The position numbers and the translations under genes are program-made. From the NCBI GenBank assembly GCA_947384015.1, contig CANDFN010000045.1, positions 1 to 8,039 on the forward strand: a stretch of 8,039 nt of DNA. Reading direction: 5' to 3'. The stretch's first letter is position 1. Each line of letters opens with the position of its first letter. Below, in pieces: positions 1-6,281 of the stretch. The notes under the pieces were generated by a model, which had not been told where the DNA came from, made no database searches, and saw only the letters and a list, made by a program, of their open reading frames with translations. Source of the stretch: an uncultured Clostridia bacterium (GTDB lineage: Bacteria > Bacillota > Clostridia > Christensenellales > UBA1242).

Positions 1-1
1 A

Positions 2-232
2 AAGTTCTTTAAACAACACAACAGAAATAAGAAAAAAGTTTGCGCTTTCTGTGAAGATAAAAATTTAAAGATTGATTATAAAGATGCTAATCGTCTTAAA
101 AAATATGTTACAGAAAAAGGTAAAATTATACCTAGCCGTCAAACTGGCACATGCGCTCGTCACCAACGTGAACTAACTGTTGCAATTAAACGCGCACGTA
201 ACATTGCTCTTTTACCATTTAGTGGTGACTAA
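2..232 (+). CDS. rpsR: 30S ribosomal protein S18, 3' part
   Basis: S18 is a small-subunit ribosomal protein that sits on the platform of the 30S subunit next to S6 and 16S rRNA. The reading frame is open from the window edge, and 76 residues remain, so only a short N-terminal piece is missing. Recognisable family features are the basic N-terminal part, the conserved stretch around IPSRQTGTCARHQR, and the C-terminal IKRARNIALLPF. A CAFC pair near the start and the cysteine in GTCARHQ suggest the cysteine-containing (zinc-type) form of S18; zinc binding is inferred. In most bacteria rpsR follows rpsF and ssb, which would lie to the left of the window. The gene ends in TAA and is followed within a few bases by a strong terminator, so it closes its operon. 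Confidence 0.96.
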   Translation, partial: KFFKQHNRNKKKVCAFCEDKNLKIDYKDANRLKKYVTEKGKIIPSRQTGTCARHQRELTVAIKRARNIALLPFSGD

Positions 233-238
233 AAACTT

Positions 239-266
239 AAAAAAACTCTCTTGTGAGAGTTTTTTT
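239..266 (+). terminator. Intrinsic terminator of rpsR
   Basis: A perfect 12-bp stem (seven A plus CTCTC pairing with GAGAG plus seven T) encloses the loop TTGT, and the right arm itself forms the U-tract. It begins six bases after the rpsR stop. The A-run on the left arm means it could also stop transcription from the other strand. Confidence 0.93.
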
Positions 267-312
267 GTTTTTATAATATACAGTGTTTTTGTTGATGCAA
301 CATTATTTTAAA

Positions 313-341
313 TTTACTATATGTTAGCGATCTGTTAAAAT
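313..341 (+). promoter_or_regulatory. Probable promoter of the membrane protein gene
   Basis: An extended -10 element, TGTTAAAAT (333-341), lies 15 bases before the ATG. TTTACT at 313-318 sits 17 bases upstream of TAAAAT as a weak -35. The predicted start of transcription, near 348, leaves a leader of only about nine bases containing GAGG. The same TGTTAWAAT element recurs at other genes in the window. A weaker alternative is TTGATG-17-TACTAT (292-320). Confidence 0.55.
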
Positions 342-356
342 TTATGCGAGGCGTTT

Positions 357-785
357 ATGCAAAATTTTGGTTACAGCATGTTGTGGTTTTGGGTGTGTTA
401 TATACTTGTAACATTGGTGGGTATGTTTCACACAATTTTTAATATTTATGTTTTGCACATGAAACCTATGGACAAAACAAGCATGGGTGAGGGTTATGAA
501 AAAACAAAGCCTTGGCATCCGCTTTATAATATAATTTTGTTTACAATATTTGGCTGGCTTTATATGAGAGGGTTAGCCAACCCTACAATAACAGAGGCGT
601 TAATTACAGCTTCCATTTGGGTAGGAATTTGTATTGTGTTTGACCTTATTGGTTGGGTGATAATAAAACATCCATGGAGTTTAACCTTTAAGCAGTTTTA
701 TTGCGAGTATCAACCTTGGATTACTTTAATTTACCTTGCAATATTTTTAGGACCAGTGTTAGGCTATTTGTTTTGTTTAATTTAA
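357..785 (+). CDS. Four-helix integral membrane protein, function unknown
   Basis: I do not recognise a named family for this 142-residue protein. It has four hydrophobic segments at about residues 8-33, 56-73, 80-103 and 121-141, and a polar charged loop at about 36-53. There is no obvious cleavable signal peptide. Between helices 3 and 4 lies a distinctive motif, KHPW followed by FKQFYCEYQPW (about 104-121), and a WHPLYN motif precedes helix 2. The density of conserved-looking aromatic, proline and histidine residues suggests a real conserved membrane family rather than a chance frame. It has its own promoter and a weak ribosome-binding site (GAGG). No clear U-tract terminator follows it before the mnmE promoter. 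Neighbours give no functional clue, since rpsR and mnmE appear to be separate transcription units. Confidence 0.85.
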   Translation: MQNFGYSMLWFWVCYILVTLVGMFHTIFNIYVLHMKPMDKTSMGEGYEKTKPWHPLYNIILFTIFGWLYMRGLANPTITEALITASIWVGICIVFDLIGWVIIKHPWSLTFKQFYCEYQPWITLIYLAIFLGPVLGYLFCLI

Positions 786-885
786 AATTTAAATGTAAAA
801 GAGATTTGCTTATAATCAATTTAATAATAATGTGTTAAAGAAATTAATAATTTATATTTTTTATAATAGAATAGCAGGCCAAATC

Positions 886-913
886 TTGCTATTTTTGTTA
901 AATATGTTATAAT
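886..913 (+). promoter_or_regulatory. mnmE promoter, predicted leaderless start
   Basis: TTGCTA (886-891) and TATAAT (908-913) are separated by 16 bases, and TG at 905-906 makes an extended -10 (TGTTATAAT). Only six bases separate the -10 from the mnmE ATG at 920, so transcription is predicted to begin at or within a base or two of that ATG. No Shine-Dalgarno sequence is present. Confidence 0.75.
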
Positions 914-919
914 AAATAT

Positions 920-2209
920 ATGGAAACGATTGTGGCGCTTGCAACTCCACCAGGCAACAGCGGAGTTGCGGTTATTAGAATTAGTGGGCAAGATGCAAAA
1001 GAAATTTTGCAAAAAATGATTTGCGAAAATTTAAACTTTACCCCACGTATGATGTATTTAAAAGATGTGGTAGCAGACAATGTTAAAGATAATTGCCTTG
1101 TTGTTTATTTTGCTGCCCCAAACAGTTTTACGGGCGAGGATGTTGTAGAGATACAATCTCACGGTGGGTATCATTTAGCTCAAATGATTATAAATCAATG
1201 CATAAAATACGGTGCAAGGCCTGCATTGGCTGGAGAGTTTAGTAAACGAGCTTTTTTAAATGGAAAAATGACGCTAGACCAAGCAGAAGGTATTATGGAT
1301 TTAATTAATGCAGAAACCGATTTGCAGGCTTCTGCTGGTAGCAAATTGTTAAACGGGCGCATGTTAGAAATGGTGCAAAATGTATCTAACCAATTAACTG
1401 ACATTTTGGCTGAAACTGAGGCGAAACTAGATTATCCAGAATACGAATATACCCAAGCGGAAACAACCAACACTCTTAATAGGCTAAATAGCATTTTTAA
1501 AGAGGTGTCTAATTTTATAAACACAAGCGTGCATGGACAGGTTATAAAAAATGGTGTTAAAGTGGCTTTAACAGGGGCGCCAAATGTTGGTAAAAGCAGT
1601 TTGTTAAATGCGTTAACAGAAACGGATAAAGCTATTGTTACTTCTATTGCAGGCACAACAAGAGATGTTATAGAAGGCGAGTATATTTATAAAGGTATTT
1701 TGTTTAGAATGTTTGATACTGCAGGCATAAGGGAAAGTGCTGATGAAGTGGAAAGTATAGGTATAAAACGTGCATTAAATGTGGTTAAAGATGCCGATCT
1801 TGTATTAAAAGTGTTTGACGGAACAACCAATTACGAAGTAAAAACAACAAAGCCAACAATAACCGTTGGCAACAAAAGTGATATAAATAAAAGTAAAGAC
1901 ACCGATATAATGGTAAGTGCAAAAACAGGCGAGAATATAGAAAAGTTAAAGCAACTTATATTTGAAAAAACTGTAGGCGAAGAAATAAATACAAACAATT
2001 TTTACTTAACAAATGCAAGACATATAGAATGCGTGCAAAGAGCATTGTCTGGCTTAGCAGATGCTATTGCAAGTTTTGAAACAACAACATTAGACATCGT
2101 GTCCGCTCAGATAAAAACGGCATGGCATGCCTTAGGAGAAATTACTGGTGTTACAAGTGACGAGGCTATTATAGATAAAATTTTTAGTAAGTTTTGTTTA
2201 GGCAAATAA
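920..2209 (+). CDS. mnmE: tRNA modification GTPase MnmE (TrmE)
   Basis: MnmE works with MnmG to install the (carboxy)aminomethyl group at C5 of wobble uridine U34 in tRNAs that read NNA/NNG codons, using GTP and a methylene-tetrahydrofolate C1 unit. The 429-residue protein shows the full domain order. The N-terminal folate-binding domain starts METIVALATPPG. A helical domain follows. The inserted G domain has G1 GAPNVGKSS (219-227), G2 in IAGTTRD, G3 DTAG (266-269), G4 NKSD (318-321) and SAK (333-335). The C-terminal helix ends in FCLGK with the catalytic cysteine (426). It is slightly shorter than the usual 450-460 residues, partly from a compact segment around G4. The start is fixed by alignment with the family N-terminus. 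There is no ribosome-binding site, and the promoter abuts the ATG. It is not in an operon with mnmG, which follows behind its own promoter. tRNA-Glu(UUC), encoded in this window, belongs to the substrate class. Confidence 0.97.
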   Translation: METIVALATPPGNSGVAVIRISGQDAKEILQKMICENLNFTPRMMYLKDVVADNVKDNCLVVYFAAPNSFTGEDVVEIQSHGGYHLAQMIINQCIKYGARPALAGEFSKRAFLNGKMTLDQAEGIMDLINAETDLQASAGSKLLNGRMLEMVQNVSNQLTDILAETEAKLDYPEYEYTQAETTNTLNRLNSIFKEVSNFINTSVHGQVIKNGVKVALTGAPNVGKSSLLNALTETDKAIVTSIAGTTRDVIEGEYIYKGILFRMFDTAGIRESADEVESIGIKRALNVVKDADLVLKVFDGTTNYEVKTTKPTITVGNKSDINKSKDTDIMVSAKTGENIEKLKQLIFEKTVGEEINTNNFYLTNARHIECVQRALSGLADAIASFETTTLDIVSAQIKTAWHALGEITGVTSDEAIIDKIFSKFCLGK

Positions 2210-2272
2210 ATTATAAAGATCCTTTTAAAATACTTTTATTAAAAACACATTTAAAACTTTAATAGGCAAACA

Positions 2273-2298
2273 AAAAATAGGGAACAATCCCTATTTTT
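2273..2298. terminator. Bidirectional terminator between mnmE and the convergent small gene
   Basis: A perfect 11-bp stem, AAAAATAGGGA (2273-2283) pairing with TCCCTATTTTT (2288-2298), has an ACAA loop. It carries a T-run on both strands, so it can end both mnmE and the minus-strand gene, whose stop codon overlaps the right arm at 2297-2299. Confidence 0.9.
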
Positions 2299-2509
2299 AA
2301 ACACCTAAGCCAGTAGAAGTTGTGTCGTCATCAACATCTTCATCGTCTTTTTTCTTGCTTGCAATTTCTTGGTCTACAAGTTGCTTTAATAACTTTTCAA
2401 GTTCTTCCATAGAAAGATCGGCCAACTCAGCAAGAGTATAAATGTTAAATCTACTTTTACTTATTCTTAAAATTAAATCATCTCTAGTTAATTTAGAATT
2501 GTTTTTCAT
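2297..2509 (-). CDS. Small charged hypothetical protein, 70 residues
   Basis: I do not recognise a family. The protein starts MKNNSKLTRDDLILRIS and has a predicted helical middle, TLAELADLSMEELEKLLKQL, reminiscent of a short helix-turn-helix or coiled-coil segment. It then has a lysine run and an acidic low-complexity tail (KKKDDEDVDDD). It has no membrane segment, signal peptide or cysteines. The reading frame extends 16 codons upstream to an ATG at 2557, but that ATG lies within the spacer of the gene's own consensus promoter, so the ATG at 2509 is the real start. AAGGAG (complement of 2523-2528) lies 13 bases upstream of it, a rather long spacing. The gene is convergent with mnmE and divergent from mnmG, and it shares the bidirectional terminator. 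Its strong promoter, RBS and terminator argue for a real expressed gene; function is unknown. Confidence 0.8.
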   Translation of the reverse strand: MKNNSKLTRDDLILRISKSRFNIYTLAELADLSMEELEKLLKQLVDQEIASKKKDDEDVDDDTTSTGLGV

Positions 2510-2538
2510 AAATAATTTTCTTCTCCTTAAGTGTTGCA

Positions 2539-2567
2539 ATTTTAACACAGATTTCATAACTTGTCAA
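2539..2567 (-). promoter_or_regulatory. Promoter of the 70-residue minus-strand gene
   Basis: On the minus strand, a perfect TTGACA (complement of 2562-2567) is followed after 17 bases by TAAAAT (complement of 2539-2544), preceded by TGT to give the extended -10 TGTTAAAAT. Predicted transcription start is near 2532, just before the AAGGAG ribosome-binding site. This decides the downstream start codon of the gene. Confidence 0.85.
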
Positions 2568-2686
2568 CCACCTATCAAAAATAAGTATGCAAAATTCTAT
2601 AAATTTATTCTAATAAGATGTGTGCAAAATGATTGACTTATCTTTATAAATTTTAAAAGATTAATGGTTTAAATATTTTTAAATTG

Positions 2687-2714
2687 TTGAAAATGTTGTT
2701 TTTTGTGTTATAAT
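2687..2714 (+). promoter_or_regulatory. mnmG promoter, predicted leaderless start
   Basis: TTGAAA (2687-2692), a 16-base spacer and TATAAT (2709-2714), with TG at 2706-2707, give the extended element TGTTATAAT as at mnmE. The two tandem ATGs begin 5 and 8 bases after the last T of the -10. Transcription should therefore start around the second ATG (2722), with no room for a Shine-Dalgarno sequence. Confidence 0.75.
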
Positions 2715-2718
2715 AGGT

Positions 2719-4584
2719 ATGATGTTAAAAGCGGTTGAAACTTATGACGCAATAGTAATAGGTAGTGGGCATGCTGGAAGTGAGGCCTGCCTTGCTCTTT
2801 CACGCCTTGGCAAAAAAACATTGTTAACAACTCTTAATTTAGATAGTATTGCATTTTTAGCATGCAACCCTTCCATAGGTGGAACTGCCAAAGGTCAGCT
2901 TGCTGGCGAAGTTGATGCCTTAGGTGGAGAAATGGGGGTTAACGCAGATAAAGCATTGTTACAACTTCGTATGCTAAACATTGGCAAAGGCCCTGCCGTG
3001 CAATCTTTACGTGCTCAAGTAGATAAGGTTGTTTATCACACTCAAATGAAACATACAATAGAGCGTCAACCAAACCTAGATATTTTGCAGGGTGAGGTTG
3101 CAGAAGTTTTGGTGGAGAATAATAAAGTTGTTGGTGTAAAAACTGCAATGGGTGAGGTGTTTGCATGTAATGCTGTGGTTGTTGCAACTGGCGTTTACCT
3201 TAATAGCAGAATAATAATTGGAGACTATACAAAGCAAACCGGCCCTAATGGTTACGAGCCAAGCACAAAGCTAACACAAAGCTTAATTGATTTGGGTATA
3301 GAAATCCGCCGTTTTAAAACTGGCACACCAGCACGTGTGGACGGTAAAACAATAGATTACACCAAGTTTGAATTGCAACCAGGGGATGAGTTAAATGTTA
3401 GTTTTTCACCGCTTAGCAAAAATGTAAAAAACAAATTACCTTGTTATTTAGGCTATACATCCACAGAGATGCACGATTGTATTCGCGCAAACATTAATCG
3501 TGCACCGTTATATTCTGGTAAAATTAACGGTGTAGGTCCGCGTTATTGTCCAAGTATTGAAGATAAAATTATGCGCTTTAGTGACAAAGAGCGTCATCAA
3601 TTGTTTTTAGAACCAGAAAGTGAAAGCACAGACGAAGTTTATGTTCAAGGCATTTCTAGTAGTATGCCAAGCGATGTTCAACGCAAGATGTATAGATTAA
3701 TCCCAGGGTTTGAACAGGTTAAGATTATGCGCTTTGCTTATGCTATTGAGTATGATTGCATTAATGCTACCGAGTTAAAAAATAGTTTAGAGCATAAAAA
3801 AATAAACGGACTTTTCTTTGCTGGGCAAATAAATGGAACAAGTGGTTACGAAGAGGCTGCAGCACAAGGTATTATGGCGGGTATTAATGCAGGGAAATAT
3901 GTTGATAATAGCCAGCCGTTAGTGTTGGGTAGAAATCAAGCTTACATTGGTGTGCTTATTGATGACCTTGTAACAAAAGAAATTACCGAGCCTTATAGGA
4001 TGATGACAAGTCGTGCCGAATACAGACTTTCCATTAGGCAAGATAACTGCGACTTGCGTCTTACACAAATAGGGCGAGATATTGGGCTTGTGGACGACAA
4101 ACGTTATAAATTATACAAGAAAAAGGTTAAGCAAATAGAAGAAGTGTTTAACACATTAAATCAAATGAAAAACCCACAAGAATTGACCGAATTGTTTAAC
4201 GCAACAAACACTCCAATTCCTAAATCCGGCTTAACGCTTAAAGACTGTATTAAGCGTAACAACATTACAATAAACGAAGTAAAAAAACATTTTAACTTGT
4301 TTGAAAATATACCAAACAATGTATTGGATTATGTTAATACAGAAATTAAATATGAAGGCTATATAAAAAACGAACAAGCGTTAATAGAAAAAACAAAAAA
4401 ACTGGATGATATATCTTTGCCAGAAATTGATTATTCGCAAATTCTAGGTCTGCGCTTAGAAGCAAGGCAAAAACTAAACAAGTTTAAACCAGCAACACTA
4501 GGGCAGGCAAAACGTATAGACGGTGTAAGCCCAAGCGATATTAATGTATTGTTGGTTTACTTAAAAATGAAAGGTGTAATATAA
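2719..4584 (+). CDS. mnmG: tRNA uridine 5-carboxymethylaminomethyl modification enzyme MnmG (GidA)
   Basis: MnmG is the FAD- and NADH-dependent partner of MnmE in C5 modification of U34 in tRNA. The 621-residue protein matches the usual length of about 620-630. It has the N-terminal FAD-binding Rossmann motif GSGHAGSEA (15-23) and CNPSIGGTAKG with the conserved cysteine at 49. The second conserved cysteine is in GPRYCPSIEDK (277), followed later by the NGTSGYEEAAAQG flavin-contact motif. The C-terminal tRNA- and MnmE-binding region ends RIDGVSPSDINVLLVYLK, typical of the family. Two in-frame ATGs open the gene (2719 and 2722). The promoter spacing favours the second, which removes only one residue. 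It lacks a Shine-Dalgarno sequence. mnmE and mnmG are often adjacent in one operon; here they keep the same order and strand but are separated by an opposing small gene and use separate but similar promoters. Confidence 0.97.
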   Translation: MMLKAVETYDAIVIGSGHAGSEACLALSRLGKKTLLTTLNLDSIAFLACNPSIGGTAKGQLAGEVDALGGEMGVNADKALLQLRMLNIGKGPAVQSLRAQVDKVVYHTQMKHTIERQPNLDILQGEVAEVLVENNKVVGVKTAMGEVFACNAVVVATGVYLNSRIIIGDYTKQTGPNGYEPSTKLTQSLIDLGIEIRRFKTGTPARVDGKTIDYTKFELQPGDELNVSFSPLSKNVKNKLPCYLGYTSTEMHDCIRANINRAPLYSGKINGVGPRYCPSIEDKIMRFSDKERHQLFLEPESESTDEVYVQGISSSMPSDVQRKMYRLIPGFEQVKIMRFAYAIEYDCINATELKNSLEHKKINGLFFAGQINGTSGYEEAAAQGIMAGINAGKYVDNSQPLVLGRNQAYIGVLIDDLVTKEITEPYRMMTSRAEYRLSIRQDNCDLRLTQIGRDIGLVDDKRYKLYKKKVKQIEEVFNTLNQMKNPQELTELFNATNTPIPKSGLTLKDCIKRNNITINEVKKHFNLFENIPNNVLDYVNTEIKYEGYIKNEQALIEKTKKLDDISLPEIDYSQILGLRLEARQKLNKFKPATLGQAKRIDGVSPSDINVLLVYLKMKGVI

Positions 4585-4609
4585 GGTTGGAAGTTCAACC
4601 TTATTTTTT
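4582..4609 (+). terminator. Intrinsic terminator of mnmG
   Basis: TAAGGTTG (4582-4589) pairs with CAACCTTA (4596-4603) around GAAGTT, followed by six T. The mnmG stop codon forms the base of the stem. Confidence 0.88.
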
Positions 4610-4626
4610 ATTTATGCTATTAAAAG

Positions 4627-4656
4627 TTGACTTGTAATTGTGGTTTATGTTAAAAT
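4627..4656 (+). promoter_or_regulatory. Promoter of the dUTPase gene
   Basis: TTGACT (4627-4632), an 18-base spacer and TAAAAT (4651-4656), with TG at 4648-4649, again give TGTTAAAAT. The predicted transcript starts near 4663, leaving a leader of about 14 bases that carries AGGAG (4663-4667). Confidence 0.75.
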
Positions 4657-4676
4657 AAAAATAGGAGAAACAAAAG

Positions 4677-5213
4677 ATGGTTACAGTTACAGATAAAGAC
4701 ATATTTTTTGCAAAAATGAGGGAAGGAGCAACTATACCAACAAAGAAGGACGAAGATGCTGGTTATGATATGTATGCTTGTTTTGATGAGGACTTTTTTG
4801 TAATAGAGCCGCACGCAACGGCATTGATTCCTTCTGGCATCGCTATGGCGTATTCTAAAAAATATTATGCGCAGTTAGAAGAACGCAGTTCAATGGCAAA
4901 ACTCGGTATAAAAAGGTCGGGCGGTGTTATTGACAGCGGTTACCGCGGAGAATATATTGTTACCACCTACAATACAAACAATAAACCTTTTATTATAACA
5001 AAGATTTCAGAAGAAGAGTTGCCAAATAAGTTTATTGTAAATGGTAAAAAATATAAAAAGAAAGATGTAATTTTGTATCCTTATACAAAAGCGGTTTGTC
5101 AGGTGATTATGCAAGAAGTTCCTGCACTTACATCAAAAGAACTGAGTTATGAAGAGTTAAAAGCAATCCCTTCTGCACGTGGCACAGGTGGGTTTGGGCA
5201 TAGCAAAAAATAA
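4677..5213 (+). CDS. dut: dUTP diphosphatase (trimeric dUTPase)
   Basis: The enzyme hydrolyses dUTP to dUMP and pyrophosphate, which keeps uracil out of DNA and supplies dUMP for thymidylate synthesis. All five motifs of the trimeric family are visible in this 178-residue protein: I DAGYDMYA (27-34), II EERSSMAKLGI (68-78), III GGVIDSGYRGE (82-92) with the catalytic aspartate (86) and the uracil-stacking tyrosine (89), IV around KAVCQVIM (138-145), and V RGTGGFGHS (168-176). Compared with short bacterial dUTPases of about 150 residues, there is an extra charged segment of roughly 27 residues between motifs III and IV (about 110-135). Longer forms like this occur in phages and some Firmicutes, so a phage-related origin is possible, but no phage genes adjoin it. 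AGGAG nine bases before the ATG supports the start. It is flanked by its own promoter and terminator and is probably monocistronic. Confidence 0.95.
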   Translation: MVTVTDKDIFFAKMREGATIPTKKDEDAGYDMYACFDEDFFVIEPHATALIPSGIAMAYSKKYYAQLEERSSMAKLGIKRSGGVIDSGYRGEYIVTTYNTNNKPFIITKISEEELPNKFIVNGKKYKKKDVILYPYTKAVCQVIMQEVPALTSKELSYEELKAIPSARGTGGFGHSKK

Positions 5214-5236
5214 AAGGTGGCGGTTTCCACTTTTTT
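5212..5236 (+). terminator. Intrinsic terminator of dut
   Basis: AAAAGGTGG (5212-5220) pairs with CCACTTTTT (5227-5235), with one G-T wobble, around CGGTTT. The arm continues into a six-T run. It directly overlaps the dut stop codon. Confidence 0.85.
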
Positions 5237-5359
5237 GTTTATAATATATATGTAGTTAAACATGGTTTGAAAGATGCCACTTAATTGTCTTTTAACTCTA
5301 ATTAAATTATAATTCTTTTATTACAATTCTAACTTTTAGCATACTAAAACAAGCAAAAT

Positions 5360-5374
5360 CCTACGAAGCGTAGG
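5360..5374. promoter_or_regulatory. Palindrome in the -35 region of the HTH gene, possible operator
   Basis: CCTACG-AAG-CGTAGG is a perfect 6-bp inverted repeat. It lies where the -35 box would be for the -10 at 5398-5403, and there is no recognisable -35 sequence. The gene it precedes encodes a DNA-binding protein, so autoregulation is a reasonable inference, not shown. It also lies inside a weaker larger inverted repeat, AAAACAA (about 5346) with TTGTTTT (about 5386). Confidence 0.45.
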
Positions 5375-5394
5375 GGAACAATCTGTTGTTTTGG

Positions 5395-5403
5395 TGGTAT
5401 AAT
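5395..5403 (+). promoter_or_regulatory. Extended -10 promoter of the HTH gene
   Basis: TGGTATAAT (5395-5403) is a consensus extended -10. It is followed by the strong ribosome-binding site AAGGAGGT (5410-5417), five bases before the ATG at 5423. No good -35 is seen, as is common when the extended -10 is present. The predicted start near 5410 leaves a very short leader. Confidence 0.7.
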
Positions 5404-5422
5404 AATTGCAAGGAGGTTAAAT

Positions 5423-6028
5423 ATGGATTTAAACAAAATTGGCAAATTTATTGCCGAGCAAAGAAAGGCAAAAGATCTAACGCAAGTTAAATTAGCCGAA
5501 CTTTTAAATGTAAGCGAAAAAACAATTTCTAAATGGGAGTGTGGTAATGGTTTTCCGGATACTTCTTTAATTCTTCCTTTGTGTGAAGCATTAGATATAA
5601 CTGCAAACGAATTATTGTCTGGTAAGGTTTTGTTAAATGATGAATACAAAACAAGTGCGGAACAAAATTTAATAGAACTAAAAAGCGCTCAAGAGAAAAG
5701 CACAAAACATCTACTTACACTGGAAATAGTTATTGGTTATTTGGCAACCTTTGCTTTCCTTATAACAATTTTTGCAGCAAGTTTTGCAGTGAACAATCTT
5801 GTTTGGCGTATAGTGCTAATAGTATTTGGTTGCGTTAATATGATTATAGGTGTTTTGTTTACTTTAAAAATAGAAAAAGATGCAGGTCTATATGAATGTG
5901 CAAACTGCCACCATAAATATATACCAACTTATAAGGCTGTGCTATGGTCTATGCACATGGGTAGAACTAGATACATGAAATGTCCAAAGTGCAGCAAAAG
6001 AACTTGGAATAAAAAGACAATTAAATAA
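5423..6028 (+). CDS. XRE-family HTH regulator with two membrane helices and a C-terminal zinc ribbon
   Basis: The 201-residue protein has three parts. Residues 1-66 form an XRE/Cro-type helix-turn-helix: IGKFIAEQRKAKDLTQVKLAELLNVSEKTISKWE, then the PDTSLILPLCEALDITANELLSG continuation typical of Firmicute regulators. After a polar linker, two hydrophobic helices span about 100-123 and 127-148. The tail holds two CxxC pairs (C159/C162 and C187/C190) with the spacing of a zinc ribbon. This makes it a membrane-anchored transcription factor; with both termini cytoplasmic, the two helices would form a hairpin. The architecture recurs in Firmicutes, but target genes and signal are unknown to me, and no partner gene adjoins it. 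Start choice is secure from the strong RBS. A palindrome in its promoter suggests autoregulation (inferred). It is a single-gene unit closed by a terminator. Confidence 0.92.
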   Translation: MDLNKIGKFIAEQRKAKDLTQVKLAELLNVSEKTISKWECGNGFPDTSLILPLCEALDITANELLSGKVLLNDEYKTSAEQNLIELKSAQEKSTKHLLTLEIVIGYLATFAFLITIFAASFAVNNLVWRIVLIVFGCVNMIIGVLFTLKIEKDAGLYECANCHHKYIPTYKAVLWSMHMGRTRYMKCPKCSKRTWNKKTIK

Positions 6029-6032
6029 AAGT

Positions 6033-6062
6033 AAAGGGGTTGCGCAATGGCGCAATCTTTTT
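6033..6062 (+). terminator. Intrinsic terminator of the HTH gene
   Basis: GGTTGCGC (6038-6045) pairs with GCGCAATC (6050-6057), with one G-T wobble, around AATG. The stem extends through further wobble and A-T pairs into the T-run at 6058-6062. Confidence 0.88.
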
Positions 6063-6167
6063 ATTTGTTATAAGCTAAAAAGGTTAAACCAAATTTAAAT
6101 ATTTAATCAAATAAATAAAAACATAGTTTACTTTAATCAAAATTTTAAAAAATCTATAAAAAATATC

Positions 6168-6196
6168 TTGACATTATTAGTCTTTTTATATATAAT
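6168..6196 (+). promoter_or_regulatory. Consensus promoter of the tRNA genes
   Basis: Perfect TTGACA (6168-6173), 17-base spacer and perfect TATAAT (6191-6196). Predicted start is near 6203, about three bases before the mature tRNA-Met. No comparable promoter is visible before tRNA-Glu, so the two tRNAs are probably co-transcribed. Confidence 0.92.
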
Positions 6197-6205
6197 TAAA
6201 TTACT

Positions 6206-6281
6206 GGCGGTGTGGCTCAGCGGTTAAAGCAATCGGTTCATACCCGATAGATCAGTGGTTCAATTCCACTCACCGCCACCA
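6206..6281 (+). tRNA. tRNA-Met (CAT), elongator type
   Basis: The cloverleaf is complete. Acceptor stem is GGCGGTG with CACCGCC. The D arm is GCTC...AAGC, with C-A at its innermost position. The anticodon stem is ATCGG/CCGAT with loop TTCATAC (anticodon CAT), and the T arm is AGTGG/CCACT with loop TTCAATT. Discriminator is A and the CCA end is encoded. G1-C72 pairing and lack of the three consecutive G-C pairs at 29-31/39-41 argue against an initiator. GGCGGTG and the CGGTTCATACCCG anticodon arm match elongator tRNA-Met of Firmicutes better than the lysidine-type tRNA-Ile. Confidence 0.95.

Noticed and set aside
821..1012. Minus-strand open frame of 63 codons over the mnmE promoter and 5' end
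   Set aside because: It is antisense to the mnmE promoter and conserved N-terminus and has no family resemblance; a shadow.
2442..2636. Plus-strand open frame of 64 codons
   Set aside because: It is antisense to the 70-residue gene and its promoter, with a composition reflecting AT-rich sequence only.
2939..3187. Minus-strand open frame of 82 codons inside mnmG
   Set aside because: It lies wholly within a well-conserved part of mnmG on the opposite strand; no promoter or RBS.
6206..6281. Initiator tRNA-fMet or lysidine tRNA-Ile
   Set aside because: G1-C72 is paired and the anticodon stem lacks three G-C pairs in a row, excluding an initiator; the acceptor and anticodon arms match elongator tRNA-Met better than tRNA-Ile.
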